Assembly: GCA_007129985.1 (NCBI GenBank)
Contig: SKUL01000171.1
Coordinates: forward strand, 1-16,226
Direction: 5' to 3'
Source of the DNA: Flavobacteriales bacterium
Lineage (GTDB): Bacteria; Bacteroidota; Bacteroidia; Flavobacteriales_D; SKUL01
DNA length: 16,226 nucleotides
Part shown: positions 5,441 to 13,465 of the stretch, in pieces
Position numbering within the stretch: the first letter of the stretch is position 1
How the letters are laid out: each line of letters starts with the position of its first letter
Position numbers and translations under genes: made by a program
The notes under the pieces: generated by a model
Told to the model about the DNA's origin: nothing
What the model saw: only the letters and a program-made list of their open reading frames with translations
Database searches by the model: none

Positions 5441-7006
5441 ATGAAATGTATATCAGTTTTTTTCGCAGCTACGTTGACTTGCTTTGTAGCCGTTTCGCAA
5501 CCTCAGGAAATTTGGTCAAGCCAATTTCACATAAGCAATGATAGCCCCAAATTTATAAGCAGTGACCAGGACGATAACATCTACGTTATGGGAGAAGTGA
5601 ACGAAACCATGCTCGGAACACGCATTGCCCTTGTAAAGTACAACGCGCAAGGAGAGGAGCTTTGGCACCATATCTACCAGGCAGAAGACCCGATTCTTTC
5701 CGTCACGCCCCGGGCACTTGCCATCGACCCTTTTGGAAACCCGATTACAGTATCCCACATTCCCATCAATCAAACCGACATCCTCGTGGCAAAATACAGT
5801 CCAGAAGGCACTTTGCTTTGGGATTATGTCTGGAACTACGACGAGGCAAACGGGCATGACAATGCACACTATGCCACCACAGATGCAGAGGGTAACATCT
5901 TTGTATGCGGAGCCAGTATTAACACTTCGGGCCAATACAGTATGCTCATTCTAAAGTTTTCAGCAGGGGGAGAGCTACTTCTTGACATCCGCAAAGAGTG
6001 GTCGCCCACGGGAACGAACAGGGCTCTTTATTTGGCCCTTGATAGCGAAGGCAATATGCTTGTGACTGGTCGCAGACATGGCCAGCCCTCAGGTTTTTAT
6101 GTGATTTATAAGCAGGATTCTGAGGGCAATACCCTTTGGAACGATACCTACAGTGAAACGGGTGGAGAAGGAGAGCAGCTCGTGATAGATTCCGAAGACC
6201 ACATTTATGCAAGTGCGCGCATTGGCGGTCTGATAGCGCTTCAGGCCTACAACCCCGATGGTGATTTGTTGTGGCGTGATATATGGCAAGAGGAGGGAAT
6301 GAATCAATACATACCTCGCGACATGGCCATGGATGAAGACAACCACATTATTGTGCTGGGCGATGGTATTTTGCCCGCCAATGCTAGCAACAGGGATTGG
6401 TTTCTGCTGAAGTACAATACCGATGGTGAGCGCCTGTGGCACACTTACTTTAATGGCTCCGGAAATGGTATTGACAACGCAATAAATCTGGCGATAGTAG
6501 ATGGAAATGAAATGCTTGCCTATGGTGATTCACGTGAGGCCTTTGGTGTGCAAACCATTCCCTTTCCCACACTTGCCCGCTTTAATGCAGATGGCAACGA
6601 GTTGTGGAGAGTACACGCTCCCGATATGACTTCTGATATAGCCGGCATGACACATCTCAGCAATGGCACCACAATAGTAAGTTATGGGGCGCTTTTTACC
6701 GGTCAAGGCAGCAATTTTATCACTGCGGCGTACGGTGTTAGCACGGATTTATCAACACAGGAATACGACAAATCTCTGCCAAAGACGAGTTTGTATCCCA
6801 ATCCAACTCGAAACACCCTCACTTTGGAGTGTGATGACCGCATTGAATTTGTTGCGGTTTACACTTTACTGGGTCAGCAAATCATGCACATACGCGTAGA
6901 CGCACATGCGGATGTTTTAGATTTCACCTCACTAAACACGGGCTTATACTTGGTGGAGGTCTCTACCCAGAAACGAGCACAGACTTTTAAGATTCAGAAG
7001 TATTAG
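5441..7006 (+). CDS. Secreted beta-propeller repeat protein with T9SS type A sorting domain
   Basis: This 521-aa protein starts with a signal peptide (MKCISVFFAATLTCFVAVSQ). I chose ATG 5441 because an upstream in-frame ATG at 5420 only adds a short polar lead. The body has at least seven repeats of the form 'lvKYn.dGe.LW', for example LVKYNAQGEELW, VAKYSPEGTLLW, IYKQDSEGNTLW, LQAYNPDGDLLW, LLKYNTDGERLW and LARFNADGNELW, each preceded by a 'D..GNI.V.G' strand as in SBBP-type propellers. The last 70 residues (TSLYPNPTRNTLTLE ... VYTLLGQQI ... GLYLVEV ... FKIQKY) form the Por-secretion C-terminal sorting domain, so the protein should be exported through the T9SS to the cell surface or medium. 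No catalytic residues are evident; a binding or adhesion role is likely. The stop lies 15 bp from the convergent secA stop. Confidence 0.9.
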   Translation: MKCISVFFAATLTCFVAVSQPQEIWSSQFHISNDSPKFISSDQDDNIYVMGEVNETMLGTRIALVKYNAQGEELWHHIYQAEDPILSVTPRALAIDPFGNPITVSHIPINQTDILVAKYSPEGTLLWDYVWNYDEANGHDNAHYATTDAEGNIFVCGASINTSGQYSMLILKFSAGGELLLDIRKEWSPTGTNRALYLALDSEGNMLVTGRRHGQPSGFYVIYKQDSEGNTLWNDTYSETGGEGEQLVIDSEDHIYASARIGGLIALQAYNPDGDLLWRDIWQEEGMNQYIPRDMAMDEDNHIIVLGDGILPANASNRDWFLLKYNTDGERLWHTYFNGSGNGIDNAINLAIVDGNEMLAYGDSREAFGVQTIPFPTLARFNADGNELWRVHAPDMTSDIAGMTHLSNGTTIVSYGALFTGQGSNFITAAYGVSTDLSTQEYDKSLPKTSLYPNPTRNTLTLECDDRIEFVAVYTLLGQQIMHIRVDAHADVLDFTSLNTGLYLVEVSTQKRAQTFKIQKY

Positions 7007-7021
7007 CAACTCTGCCGCTTG

Positions 7022-10000
7022 CTACGCCGACACATTCTGCGTTTTGCCGTGGCACTGCTTGTACTTCTTGCCGCTGCCGCATGGACAAGGGTCATTGCGG
7101 CCAATTTTCTGTTCGGTGCGCACTGGCTGTGGTTTGGGTCGCTCAGGAGGCATGCCCGGCGCTTGCTGTTGCTCTCCGGATGACGATGAGGCACCACCGG
7201 GCCTGCTGGTTTGCAATCCGCTCATATCATTGCGCTTGGGTGCTTGAGTGGTTTGAACAGTCTGGTCGGGCTGACCGGTGGCCAATGTAGCTTTCGACAG
7301 GAACGCAACCACCTCGCGATTCAGGCGCTGAACCATGGTTTTGAAGAGCTCAAAAGACTCGAACTTGTAAATCAACAAGGGGTCTTTTTGCTCGTACACG
7401 GCATTTTGTACCGAAGTGCGCAGTTCGTCCATTGCACGAAGGTGGTTTTTCCACTCCTCGTCAATGATACCGAGCGTTACGTTACGCTCTACCGCCCGAA
7501 TCAGCTCATCACCCTCTGTTTGAATCGTTTTCTCAATATTGCTGATTATCTGCAATGCCTTTACACCATCGGTAAAAGGCACCATGATGTTGCTGTACTG
7601 TGTTTGTGTTTCGTGCACGTTGCGGATAATCGGCATGGCCTTTTGCGCCAACCACTTCGATTTTTCAATGTAGTGCTCGCGTACTTTCTTGAAAAGCTCC
7701 ATGGTGAGTTCTGCAGGCTGACCGGAAAGCAACGTATCCTCATCGAACGGCGATTCCATTCCGAACTGGCGCAGCATTTCAAGCTTAAAGCCTTCGAAAT
7801 CTTTCGCGCTTTGGTAGAAGTTCACCACTTCGTCCACCACTTCAAAAAACATATTTTCAATGTCGTAGCTCAGTCGGTCTCCGTGCAATGCGTGTCGGCG
7901 ACGTTTGTAAATCACCGTACGCTGGGCATTCATCACATCGTCGTATTCAAGCAAACGCTTACGAATACCAAAGTTGTTTTCTTCCACCTTGCGCTGGGCG
8001 CGCTCAATAGAGCGCGTAATCATTCGATGCTGAATTACTTCGCCCTCTTTCAGGCCGAGGCGATCCATCATTTTGGCAATGCGGTCAGAACCGAAAAGGC
8101 GCATCAGGTTGTCTTCCAACGAAAGGTAAAACTGCGATGAACCGGGGTCTCCCTGACGACCTGAACGTCCGCGCAACTGGCGGTCAACACGTCGAGATTC
8201 GTGTTTTTCGGTACCCACAATGGCAAGTCCGCCGGCTTCCTTCACGCCTTGTCCAAGCTTGATATCCGTACCACGACCTGCCATGTTGGTAGCAATCGTA
8301 ACCACTCCCGCCTGACCTGCACGGGCCACGATATCGGCCTCCTGCTGGTGTTTCTTGGCGTTCAGTACAGAGTGCTCAATACCGCGAAGTTTCAACATGC
8401 GGCTCAGCAACTCCGATACATCTACCGAGGTGGTACCCACCAGAACCGGCCTTCCGGCTTTGCTCAGGGTAACAATCTCCTCAATGGCAGCATTGTATTT
8501 TTCGCGGGCCGTTTTGTACACTTTGTCCTCCATATCCGCGCGCTGTATGGGGCGGTTGGTAGGGATAATCACCACATCCAGTTTGTAGATGTCCCAGAAT
8601 TCACCCGCTTCTGTCTCGGCCGTACCGGTCATACCTGCCAGCTTGTGATACATCCTGAAATAGTTCTGAAGGGTAATGGTGGCGTAGGTTTGTGTGGCGG
8701 CCTCCACCTTCACATTTTCCTTAGATTCAATGGCCTGGTGCAGACCGTCGGAGTAGCGGCGACCCTCCATGATACGGCCGGTTTGCTCATCCACAATCAT
8801 CACCTTGTTGTTCATCACCACGTATTCCACGTCTTTCTCAAACAGGGTATAGGCCTTGAGAAGCTGGTTGATGGTGTGAATGCGCTCGGATTTTACGGAG
8901 AAATCCTGCAGCAGTTTGTCTTTGAGTTTGAGACGCTCATCGGTATCAGCAGTTTCGTTTTCAATGCGGGCAATTTCAGATCCGATATCCGGCATTAAAA
9001 AGAAGTTGTTGTCTTCTATATTGGTAGAGATGAGGTCAACACCTTTCTCTGTGAGGTCAATGGTGTTGTTCTTTTCGTCGATGGTGAAGTAGAGAATCTC
9101 ATCGGCCTTGTGCATTTCCTTGCTCTGGTCTTGCATATAGAAGGCTTCGGTTTTGAGCATGCGCTGCTTGATACCGGGCTCACTGAGGAATTTAATGAGC
9201 GCCTTGTTTTTGGGCAGACCGCGATAACTGCGGAAAAGCGCCAAATCGGCGGCGGTTCTTTCCTCTTTGGTGGCGTTCTCGTTGGTGAGGGTCTTTTTGG
9301 CTTCGGTGAGGAGTTGGGTAATGAGTTTTCGTTGCTCCTGCACCAGTTTTTCAACCTTGGGCTTGAGCTGGTCAAACTCGTGAATATCACCACGTGGCGT
9401 AGGACCCGAAATAATCAGTGGCGTACGGGCGTCGTCAATCAACACCGAATCCACCTCATCCACAATGGCGTAGTGGTGTTTGCGCTGCACAAGTCCTTCG
9501 GTGGTAGACGACATGTTGTCTCTCAGGTAGTCAAAACCAAATTCGTTGTTGGTACCAAACACAATGTCACAGCGGTAGGCATTACGACGGGCGTCGGAAT
9601 TGGGTTGATGCTTATCAATGCAATCTACTGATAATCCGTGAAATTCATAGATGGGACCCATCCATTCAGAGTCACGTCGGGCGAGGTAGTCGTTTACGGT
9701 AACGAGATGCACACCTTTTCCGGCAAGGGCGTTGAGGAATACGGGTAGGGTTGCCACGAGGGTTTTTCCTTCACCGGTTTGCATTTCGGCAATTTTGCCT
9801 TTGTGAAGCGCCACACCACCAATCAACTGCACTTCGTAGTGAACCATATCCCAACGGATGGGACTACCGGCTGCCATCCAGGTAGATTTCCACGTGGCTT
9901 TGTCTCCCTCTATCAAAATGTGGTCTTTGCGTGCAGCGAGGTCGCGGTCAAACTCTGTGGCACTCACTTCCAACGATTCATTCTCTTTAAAACGCCGGGC

Positions 10001-10366
10001 GGTTTCACGCACAATCGCAAAGGCTTCGGGTAGTAGTTCCAGAAGCACGCGCTCTATTTCCTCGTCAATTTTTTTCTCAATGCGGTCAATGTCATCGTAG
10101 ATGGCTTCTTTTTCCTGCGGAATCATGAGCGGGTTTTGCTCAATCTTATCCTTGAGGGCTGCGATTTCTGCTTCTTCGTCGGAGATTTCGTGGGCAATCT
10201 TCTTCTTCATTTCGGCCGAGCGCGTACGCAATTCGTCGTTGCTCAGACCCTGAAGCTTGTCGTACTCGGCTAGCGAGGCTTGAACGAGCGGGGAAACTTC
10301 CTTTAAATCGCGGGTTGATTTATCGCCGAAAACGGCCTTAACTATCTTGGTTATTGAGTCAATCAT
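7022..10366 (-). CDS. secA: Protein translocase subunit SecA
   Basis: SecA is the ATPase motor that drives preproteins through SecYEG at the inner membrane. This copy has 1114 aa, the large size typical of Bacteroidota. Visible landmarks in order are Walker A MQTGEGKT (195-202), VTVNDYLARRDSEWMGP, FGTNNEFGFDYLRDNM, the DEVDSVLIDDARTPLIISG region, MAGMTGTAETE, VGTTSVDVSE, ATNMAGRGTDIKLG, VGTEKHESRRVDRQLRGRSGRQGDPG, the helical wing and scaffold, and a C-terminal SEC-C zinc motif CPCGSGKKYKQCHG (1094-1107). The linker before the zinc motif is long and rich in Gln, Pro and Ser. No frame disruption is seen. It is the last gene of a leftward series behind DUF2795, separated from it by a terminator and its own likely promoter. 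Export by Sec feeds the signal-peptide proteins encoded in this window. Confidence 0.99.
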   Translation of the reverse strand: MIDSITKIVKAVFGDKSTRDLKEVSPLVQASLAEYDKLQGLSNDELRTRSAEMKKKIAHEISDEEAEIAALKDKIEQNPLMIPQEKEAIYDDIDRIEKKIDEEIERVLLELLPEAFAIVRETARRFKENESLEVSATEFDRDLAARKDHILIEGDKATWKSTWMAAGSPIRWDMVHYEVQLIGGVALHKGKIAEMQTGEGKTLVATLPVFLNALAGKGVHLVTVNDYLARRDSEWMGPIYEFHGLSVDCIDKHQPNSDARRNAYRCDIVFGTNNEFGFDYLRDNMSSTTEGLVQRKHHYAIVDEVDSVLIDDARTPLIISGPTPRGDIHEFDQLKPKVEKLVQEQRKLITQLLTEAKKTLTNENATKEERTAADLALFRSYRGLPKNKALIKFLSEPGIKQRMLKTEAFYMQDQSKEMHKADEILYFTIDEKNNTIDLTEKGVDLISTNIEDNNFFLMPDIGSEIARIENETADTDERLKLKDKLLQDFSVKSERIHTINQLLKAYTLFEKDVEYVVMNNKVMIVDEQTGRIMEGRRYSDGLHQAIESKENVKVEAATQTYATITLQNYFRMYHKLAGMTGTAETEAGEFWDIYKLDVVIIPTNRPIQRADMEDKVYKTAREKYNAAIEEIVTLSKAGRPVLVGTTSVDVSELLSRMLKLRGIEHSVLNAKKHQQEADIVARAGQAGVVTIATNMAGRGTDIKLGQGVKEAGGLAIVGTEKHESRRVDRQLRGRSGRQGDPGSSQFYLSLEDNLMRLFGSDRIAKMMDRLGLKEGEVIQHRMITRSIERAQRKVEENNFGIRKRLLEYDDVMNAQRTVIYKRRRHALHGDRLSYDIENMFFEVVDEVVNFYQSAKDFEGFKLEMLRQFGMESPFDEDTLLSGQPAELTMELFKKVREHYIEKSKWLAQKAMPIIRNVHETQTQYSNIMVPFTDGVKALQIISNIEKTIQTEGDELIRAVERNVTLGIIDEEWKNHLRAMDELRTSVQNAVYEQKDPLLIYKFESFELFKTMVQRLNREVVAFLSKATLATGQPDQTVQTTQAPKRNDMSGLQTSRPGGASSSSGEQQQAPGMPPERPKPQPVRTEQKIGRNDPCPCGSGKKYKQCHGKTQNVSA

Positions 10367-10407
10367 GTAGCGTTACTTTGGGTTTCCGAGGGTTCGGAAA
10401 GGGAGTG

Positions 10408-10434
10408 CAAAAATAGCCCAAATACTTCATTTGG
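10408..10434 (-). promoter_or_regulatory. Candidate secA promoter: TATTTTTG element with adjacent inverted repeat
   Basis: On the minus strand TATTTTTG (complement of 10408-10415) matches TAnnTTTG and would start transcription about 37 nt before the secA ATG. Just upstream lies an inverted repeat, CCAAAT (10418-10423) and ATTTGG (10429-10434) around a 5-nt loop, in the -7/-33 spacer. No TTG box is found at the proper distance, so the match is partial. Confidence 0.4.
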
Positions 10435-10484
10435 TTGAAGGCAGGGGGCAGTAACTGTGCCATTGGTTTTGGCCTGACATTATG

Positions 10485-10513
10485 GCAAAGAAAAAGGCCG
10501 GCAAAACCGGCCT
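10485..10513 (-). terminator. Rho-independent terminator downstream of the DUF2795 gene
   Basis: Read on the minus strand, AGGCCGG and CCGGCCT pair around a 5-nt loop (10495-10513), and the strand continues as TTTTTCTTTGCC. A strong GC stem followed by a T-rich run 22 bp past the DUF2795 stop codon is the classic intrinsic form. It separates this transcript from secA. Confidence 0.85.
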
Positions 10514-10535
10514 ATTCGTTCTTGTTGTGAATGTC

Positions 10536-10757
10536 TTAGTATTCGTCTTCGTTAAAGAAGAAGTCTTCTTTGGTGGGGTAGTCGGGCCAAATATCCTCAA
10601 TGGACTCGTAAATCTCACCGTCCTCCTCAATGGCTTGAAGGTTCTCTACCACTTCGAGTGGTGCACCTGTCCTCATGGCATAGTCAATCAACTCGTCTTT
10701 GGTGGCGGGCCAGGGAGCATCTTCAAGGTAAGAGGCCAATTCTAACGTCCAGTACAT
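10536..10757 (-). CDS. Small acidic DUF2795 protein conserved in Bacteroidota
   Basis: This 73-aa cytoplasmic protein (MYWTLELASYLEDAPWP...TKEDFFFNEDEY) is strongly acidic and has no membrane segment. The sequence is close to a small, highly conserved Bacteroidota protein that I know as DUF2795. The internal 'WPATKDELIDYAMRTGAP.EVVENLQ' looks like a small helical fold. Function is unknown. It has its own TTG-N19-TATTTTTG promoter and ends in a strong terminator, so it is probably made as a short abundant monocistronic mRNA, perhaps with read-through from the adenosyltransferase gene 123 bp upstream. Confidence 0.9.
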   Translation of the reverse strand: MYWTLELASYLEDAPWPATKDELIDYAMRTGAPLEVVENLQAIEEDGEIYESIEDIWPDYPTKEDFFFNEDEY

Positions 10758-10788
10758 ATTGCCAGTTTTTAGTGTGGTTTACAAAACG

Positions 10789-10818
10789 CAAAAATAGATT
10801 TTTTAGTACCAAATGCAA
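10789..10818 (-). promoter_or_regulatory. Bacteroidota-type promoter of the DUF2795 gene
   Basis: On the minus strand TTG (complement of 10816-10818) is followed after exactly 19 bp by TATTTTTG (complement of 10789-10796). This is a full match to the phylum's -33 and TAnnTTTG -7 arrangement. The expected start of transcription, around 10785, leaves a leader of about 28 nt. It is the best promoter match in the window. Confidence 0.65.
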
Positions 10819-10880
10819 CCCTGCTTGAAAATTGATTCATTTCGCACAAAAACAAATGGTTATGCTTCTATTTTTGGTCG

Positions 10881-11429
10881 CTACATTTTGGGAACCCATG
10901 GCGTTTCCGCCGCGTTTTGCAATTTGGTTGCCCATCTTGAGAGCACAAACAAATAATCCGACAATCGGTTCAGGTAGGGTATGATTAAAGCGGGAATGGC
11001 CTCGGCTTTGGCAAGGCTCACCACCCTGCGCTCCGCACGCCTGCAAATGCAGCGCGCAACATGGCAATGCGACACAAGAGGGTGACCTCCAGGAAGCACA
11101 AAGCTTCGCATTTCAGGCAGTTCTTCGTTCATGCGGTCTATTTCCTTCTCAAGAGCGGTGATGTCTGAGTCGAAGAGTTGGGGTACTTGCAAATTGCTTT
11201 TCGACGGGTCGGATGCCAGTTGAGAGCCGATGGTAAACAACCTGTCCTGAATGCTAATCAACATTTGAATGGAGTCGTCGTCAAGACCGCTGTCGCGAAC
11301 CAGTCCGATGTAGGAGTTCAGTTCATCAACAGTTCCATAGGCTTCAATGCGGAGCTCGTCTTTTTGCAAACGTGCGCCTCCAAAGAGGCCGGTTTCACCT
11401 TTGTCGCCGGTTTTGGTGTAAATCTTCAT
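10881..11429 (-). CDS. ATP:cob(I)alamin adenosyltransferase, PduO type
   Basis: This 182-aa enzyme transfers the 5'-deoxyadenosyl group of ATP to cob(I)alamin, making adenosylcobalamin for B12-dependent mutases or reductases. Family signatures are KIYTKTGDKGETGL (2-15), the ATP-binding N-terminus; YGTVDELNSYIG (31-42); FVLPGG (110-115); CRRAERRVV (129-137); and YLNRLSDYLFVLSRW (152-166), the C-terminal active-site helix. Length is normal for the PduO/CobA2 group. Its ATG overlaps the TGA of the ABC ATPase gene by 4 bp (ATGA), so translation is probably coupled. The gene ends in TAG, showing that amber is a genuine stop in this genome. Confidence 0.95.
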   Translation of the reverse strand: MKIYTKTGDKGETGLFGGARLQKDELRIEAYGTVDELNSYIGLVRDSGLDDDSIQMLISIQDRLFTIGSQLASDPSKSNLQVPQLFDSDITALEKEIDRMNEELPEMRSFVLPGGHPLVSHCHVARCICRRAERRVVSLAKAEAIPALIIPYLNRLSDYLFVLSRWATKLQNAAETPWVPKM

Positions 11430-12142
11430 GGGGTTGCGGGTTTTGAGGTTTCAACGGAAGCCATTTCATCCGATTCTACCACACCATCGCGCAAGCGAAC
11501 AATGCGTCTGGCGTGCTGAGCGATGTCTTCTTCGTGGGTTACGAGCACAATGGTATTACCGTTTTGGTGAATATCATCAATCAACGCCATAATCTCGTAA
11601 GATGTTTTGGTGTCGAGGTTTCCGGTTGGCTCATCGGCCAGAATGATAGAGGGGCGGTTTACCAATGCCCGTGCCACAGCCACACGCTGCCGCTGCCCGC
11701 CCGAAAGTTCATTGGGTTTGTGGTCCATCCGGTCTCCGAGACCAACCTGTTCCAGCACCTCGGTTGCACGGGCAGTGCGCTCTTTTTTTCCCATTCCGGC
11801 GTACACAAGGGGTAAAGCCACATTCTCCAGGGCGCTGTATCGGGGCAAGAGGTTAAATGTCTGAAAAACAAAGCCGATTTCCTTGTTTCTGATAACCGCC
11901 AGTTCGTCGTCTTCCATGCGGCTTACATCTTTCTGATTGAGGATGTAGCTGCCACCTGTGGGTGAGTCGAGGCAGCCGATGATGTTCATCAGGGTTGATT
12001 TTCCCGAGCCCGAAGGCCCCATCAGGGCAACAAACTCATTTTTGTGTACATCGAGGTCTACTCCGTTCAGGGCGCGCACAATCTGCGTTCCTACTTTGTA
12101 GAACTTCGTAATTCCGTGCAACTGCATGATGGGACTGCTCAT
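11426..12142 (-). CDS. ABC transporter ATP-binding protein, LolD/MacB-like
   Basis: This 238-aa ATPase has a full set of ABC motifs: Walker A GPSGSGKST (42-50), Q-loop Q94 in FVFQTFNLLP, signature LSGGQ (146-150), Walker B IILADEP (166-172) followed by TGNLD, and switch His203 in VTHEED. The wording 'RALNGVDLDV...EFVALMGPSGSGKSTLMNIIGCLDSPTGG' and 'LLPRYSALENVALPLVYAG' is that of the MacB/LolD/FtsE branch, which powers mechanotransmission permeases for lipoprotein release, peptide or drug export. No permease gene is beside it, so its partner must be encoded elsewhere. It overlaps both neighbours by 4 bp (the methyltransferase upstream and the adenosyltransferase downstream). An in-frame ATG at 12127 is an alternative start. 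Confidence 0.95.
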   Translation of the reverse strand: MSSPIMQLHGITKFYKVGTQIVRALNGVDLDVHKNEFVALMGPSGSGKSTLMNIIGCLDSPTGGSYILNQKDVSRMEDDELAVIRNKEIGFVFQTFNLLPRYSALENVALPLVYAGMGKKERTARATEVLEQVGLGDRMDHKPNELSGGQRQRVAVARALVNRPSIILADEPTGNLDTKTSYEIMALIDDIHQNGNTIVLVTHEEDIAQHARRIVRLRDGVVESDEMASVETSKPATP

Positions 12143-12915
12143 AGCTTTATTTTGAAGTGTTCAGGAGCCTGTTCGGGACGAAGGTAAACCAGCCCGAAGT
12201 AAAACAGGTCAATGGTGATTTGATTTTGCTGCGAAACAATTTTCTTCCACGCTTTTTTCATTCCTTCAGACCAGTAAATGTCGTCAAATACCATCAGGGC
12301 GTTTGGGGCCATATGCCTTTTCAGCAACTCGTAATACTGAAGGGTGGCATCATAACGATGGTTTCCATCTATAAAAGCAAAGTTGCAGTCGGGATGTTCG
12401 CGTAAAAAGTTGGGTAGGAGATCGTCAAAATGTCCGCAGAGCAGGTGGGCGTTTTCTGCACCTGTTTCCTTGAGGTTTTGCATTGCCAGCTTGTGTATAT
12501 TCGGGCAGCCCTCCATGCTGAAAACGGGTCTATTCGTAGCAGCGAGATAGGCTGTGGTAACTCCGAGTGAGGTTCCCAATTCCAAAAGACTTCCCGGTGA
12601 CTGATGCATGGCCAGCCGGTACAAAAATCTGCATCGCCACGCGGGTTGCAGGCTTGTTTTTGCAATCTCGCGAACCTGCCGATGTGTAGTGCTCGTTTTT
12701 CTGCTTCCGGCACCTAAATCAGTAATTTGGATGGATTGCGAACTCGCCAGCATGTTGGTGCGAATCCTCTCAGCCGCATCGAAAATGTCCTCCTTCTTAT
12801 CGGGCAGCACGCGCGTAGCAAGCTCGTACACAAAGGGTGAGTGAATGCCATGCCCCGCTTTGGAGCTCGCAGTGATGTGGTGATTCAGATAGTGACGCAG
12901 TTGCAGAAACGACAA
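12139..12915 (-). CDS. Class I SAM-dependent methyltransferase, TTG start
   Basis: This 258-aa protein has a Rossmann methyltransferase core: motif I LLELGTSLGV (110-119), the acidic strand end VFSMEGCP (131-138), FIDGNHRYDA (181-190) and VFDDIYWSEGMKKAW (209-223). These match the Methyltransf_24/O-methyltransferase-like group. The N-terminal 'YLNHHITASSKAGHGIHSPFVYELATRVL' is a Bacteroidota-typical lead-in for this protein. The frame has no ATG before the core; a TAG lies two codons upstream of TTG 12915, so TTG is the evident start. The substrate is unknown. Its stop overlaps the ABC ATPase start (ATGA). Confidence 0.88.
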   Translation of the reverse strand: MSFLQLRHYLNHHITASSKAGHGIHSPFVYELATRVLPDKKEDIFDAAERIRTNMLASSQSIQITDLGAGSRKTSTTHRQVREIAKTSLQPAWRCRFLYRLAMHQSPGSLLELGTSLGVTTAYLAATNRPVFSMEGCPNIHKLAMQNLKETGAENAHLLCGHFDDLLPNFLREHPDCNFAFIDGNHRYDATLQYYELLKRHMAPNALMVFDDIYWSEGMKKAWKKIVSQQNQITIDLFYFGLVYLRPEQAPEHFKIKL

Positions 12916-12932
12916 GCCCTAAGGTTTTGCTT

Positions 12933-12940
12933 CAAAGTTA
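12933..12940 (-). promoter_or_regulatory. Candidate -7 element (TAACTTTG) for the methyltransferase operon
   Basis: On the minus strand TAACTTTG matches TAnnTTTG and would start transcription about 13 nt before the TTG start codon. A TTG at the correct distance upstream is lacking. If real, it makes the methyltransferase-ABC-adenosyltransferase operon independent of the heme lipoprotein gene 42 bp upstream. Confidence 0.3.
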
Positions 12941-12957
12941 CGACAACAGGCCGCTAC

Positions 12958-13440
12958 TTACTGAACTTCATACACCTGATTGTCGAAAACAGGGTTGGTT
13001 GGCTCTTTGATGATGATGAACGGATATTTAGACGCCATGTGACAGCTGTTGCAGGCTTGTACAAAGATGTTGTATGAAGCCTTGAAGTCCTCGTTGTTCT
13101 CAATGGCTTTTTCAAATACCTCGAGCTGGTCGAGACCGAAGAGCTTGATGTTTGTGCTGATATCCACACCGTCGTGGGTCACTTCGCCGTCGCGGATGTC
13201 TTCCATGATTTCTTCCAACTCATGGATGTAGAAGTCGCGCAAGGGCTCGTTGTTGTGAATACCGGCAAAATAGAGCTTGTTCATGTAAAGCTGCATACGC
13301 CCCATCAGCACGGCCAATTCAATTTCGGGTGCCGGTGCGCTTACTTGCTGCACTCCGGGGGGCGATTGGGGCTGTTCCGTGCATGCAAAAGGAAGCCACA
13401 GCAACAAAGCCAAAGCTCCTACTACGTACGTTTTCATCAT
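12958..13440 (-). CDS. Lipoprotein with a single c-type heme motif (CxxCH)
   Basis: This 160-aa protein starts with a lipoprotein signal peptide, MMKTYVVGALALLLWLPFAC, whose Cys20 fits a lipobox. A helical, acidic middle follows (ELAVLMGRMQLYMNKLYFAGIHNNEPLRDFYIHELEEIMEDI...). Near the C-terminus, CNSCH (130-134) is the covalent heme-attachment motif and Met135 or a later Met could be a ligand. The layout of a four-helix-like body with a C-terminal CxxCH recalls cytochrome c'-type proteins, in which gas molecules bind heme, but I cannot confirm the fold. It lies 25 bp behind the hemerythrin-like gene, so co-transcription is likely. This suggests a periplasm-facing electron-transfer or gas-sensing partner in a low-oxygen or NO-stress module. 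Confidence 0.8.
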   Translation of the reverse strand: MMKTYVVGALALLLWLPFACTEQPQSPPGVQQVSAPAPEIELAVLMGRMQLYMNKLYFAGIHNNEPLRDFYIHELEEIMEDIRDGEVTHDGVDISTNIKLFGLDQLEVFEKAIENNEDFKASYNIFVQACNSCHMASKYPFIIIKEPTNPVFDNQVYEVQ

Positions 13441-13465
13441 GTTAGGTTTTTGGGGATGCCTGTTG

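Noticed and set aside
7211..8998. Long plus-strand open frames opposite secA (about 309 and 265 codons)
   Set aside because: They are antisense shadows of secA, rich in His, Phe and Leu, with no recognisable domain.
10869..10876. Plus-strand TATTTTTG as a promoter
   Set aside because: No plus-strand gene follows; it lies at the end of the adenosyltransferase gene and is probably chance.
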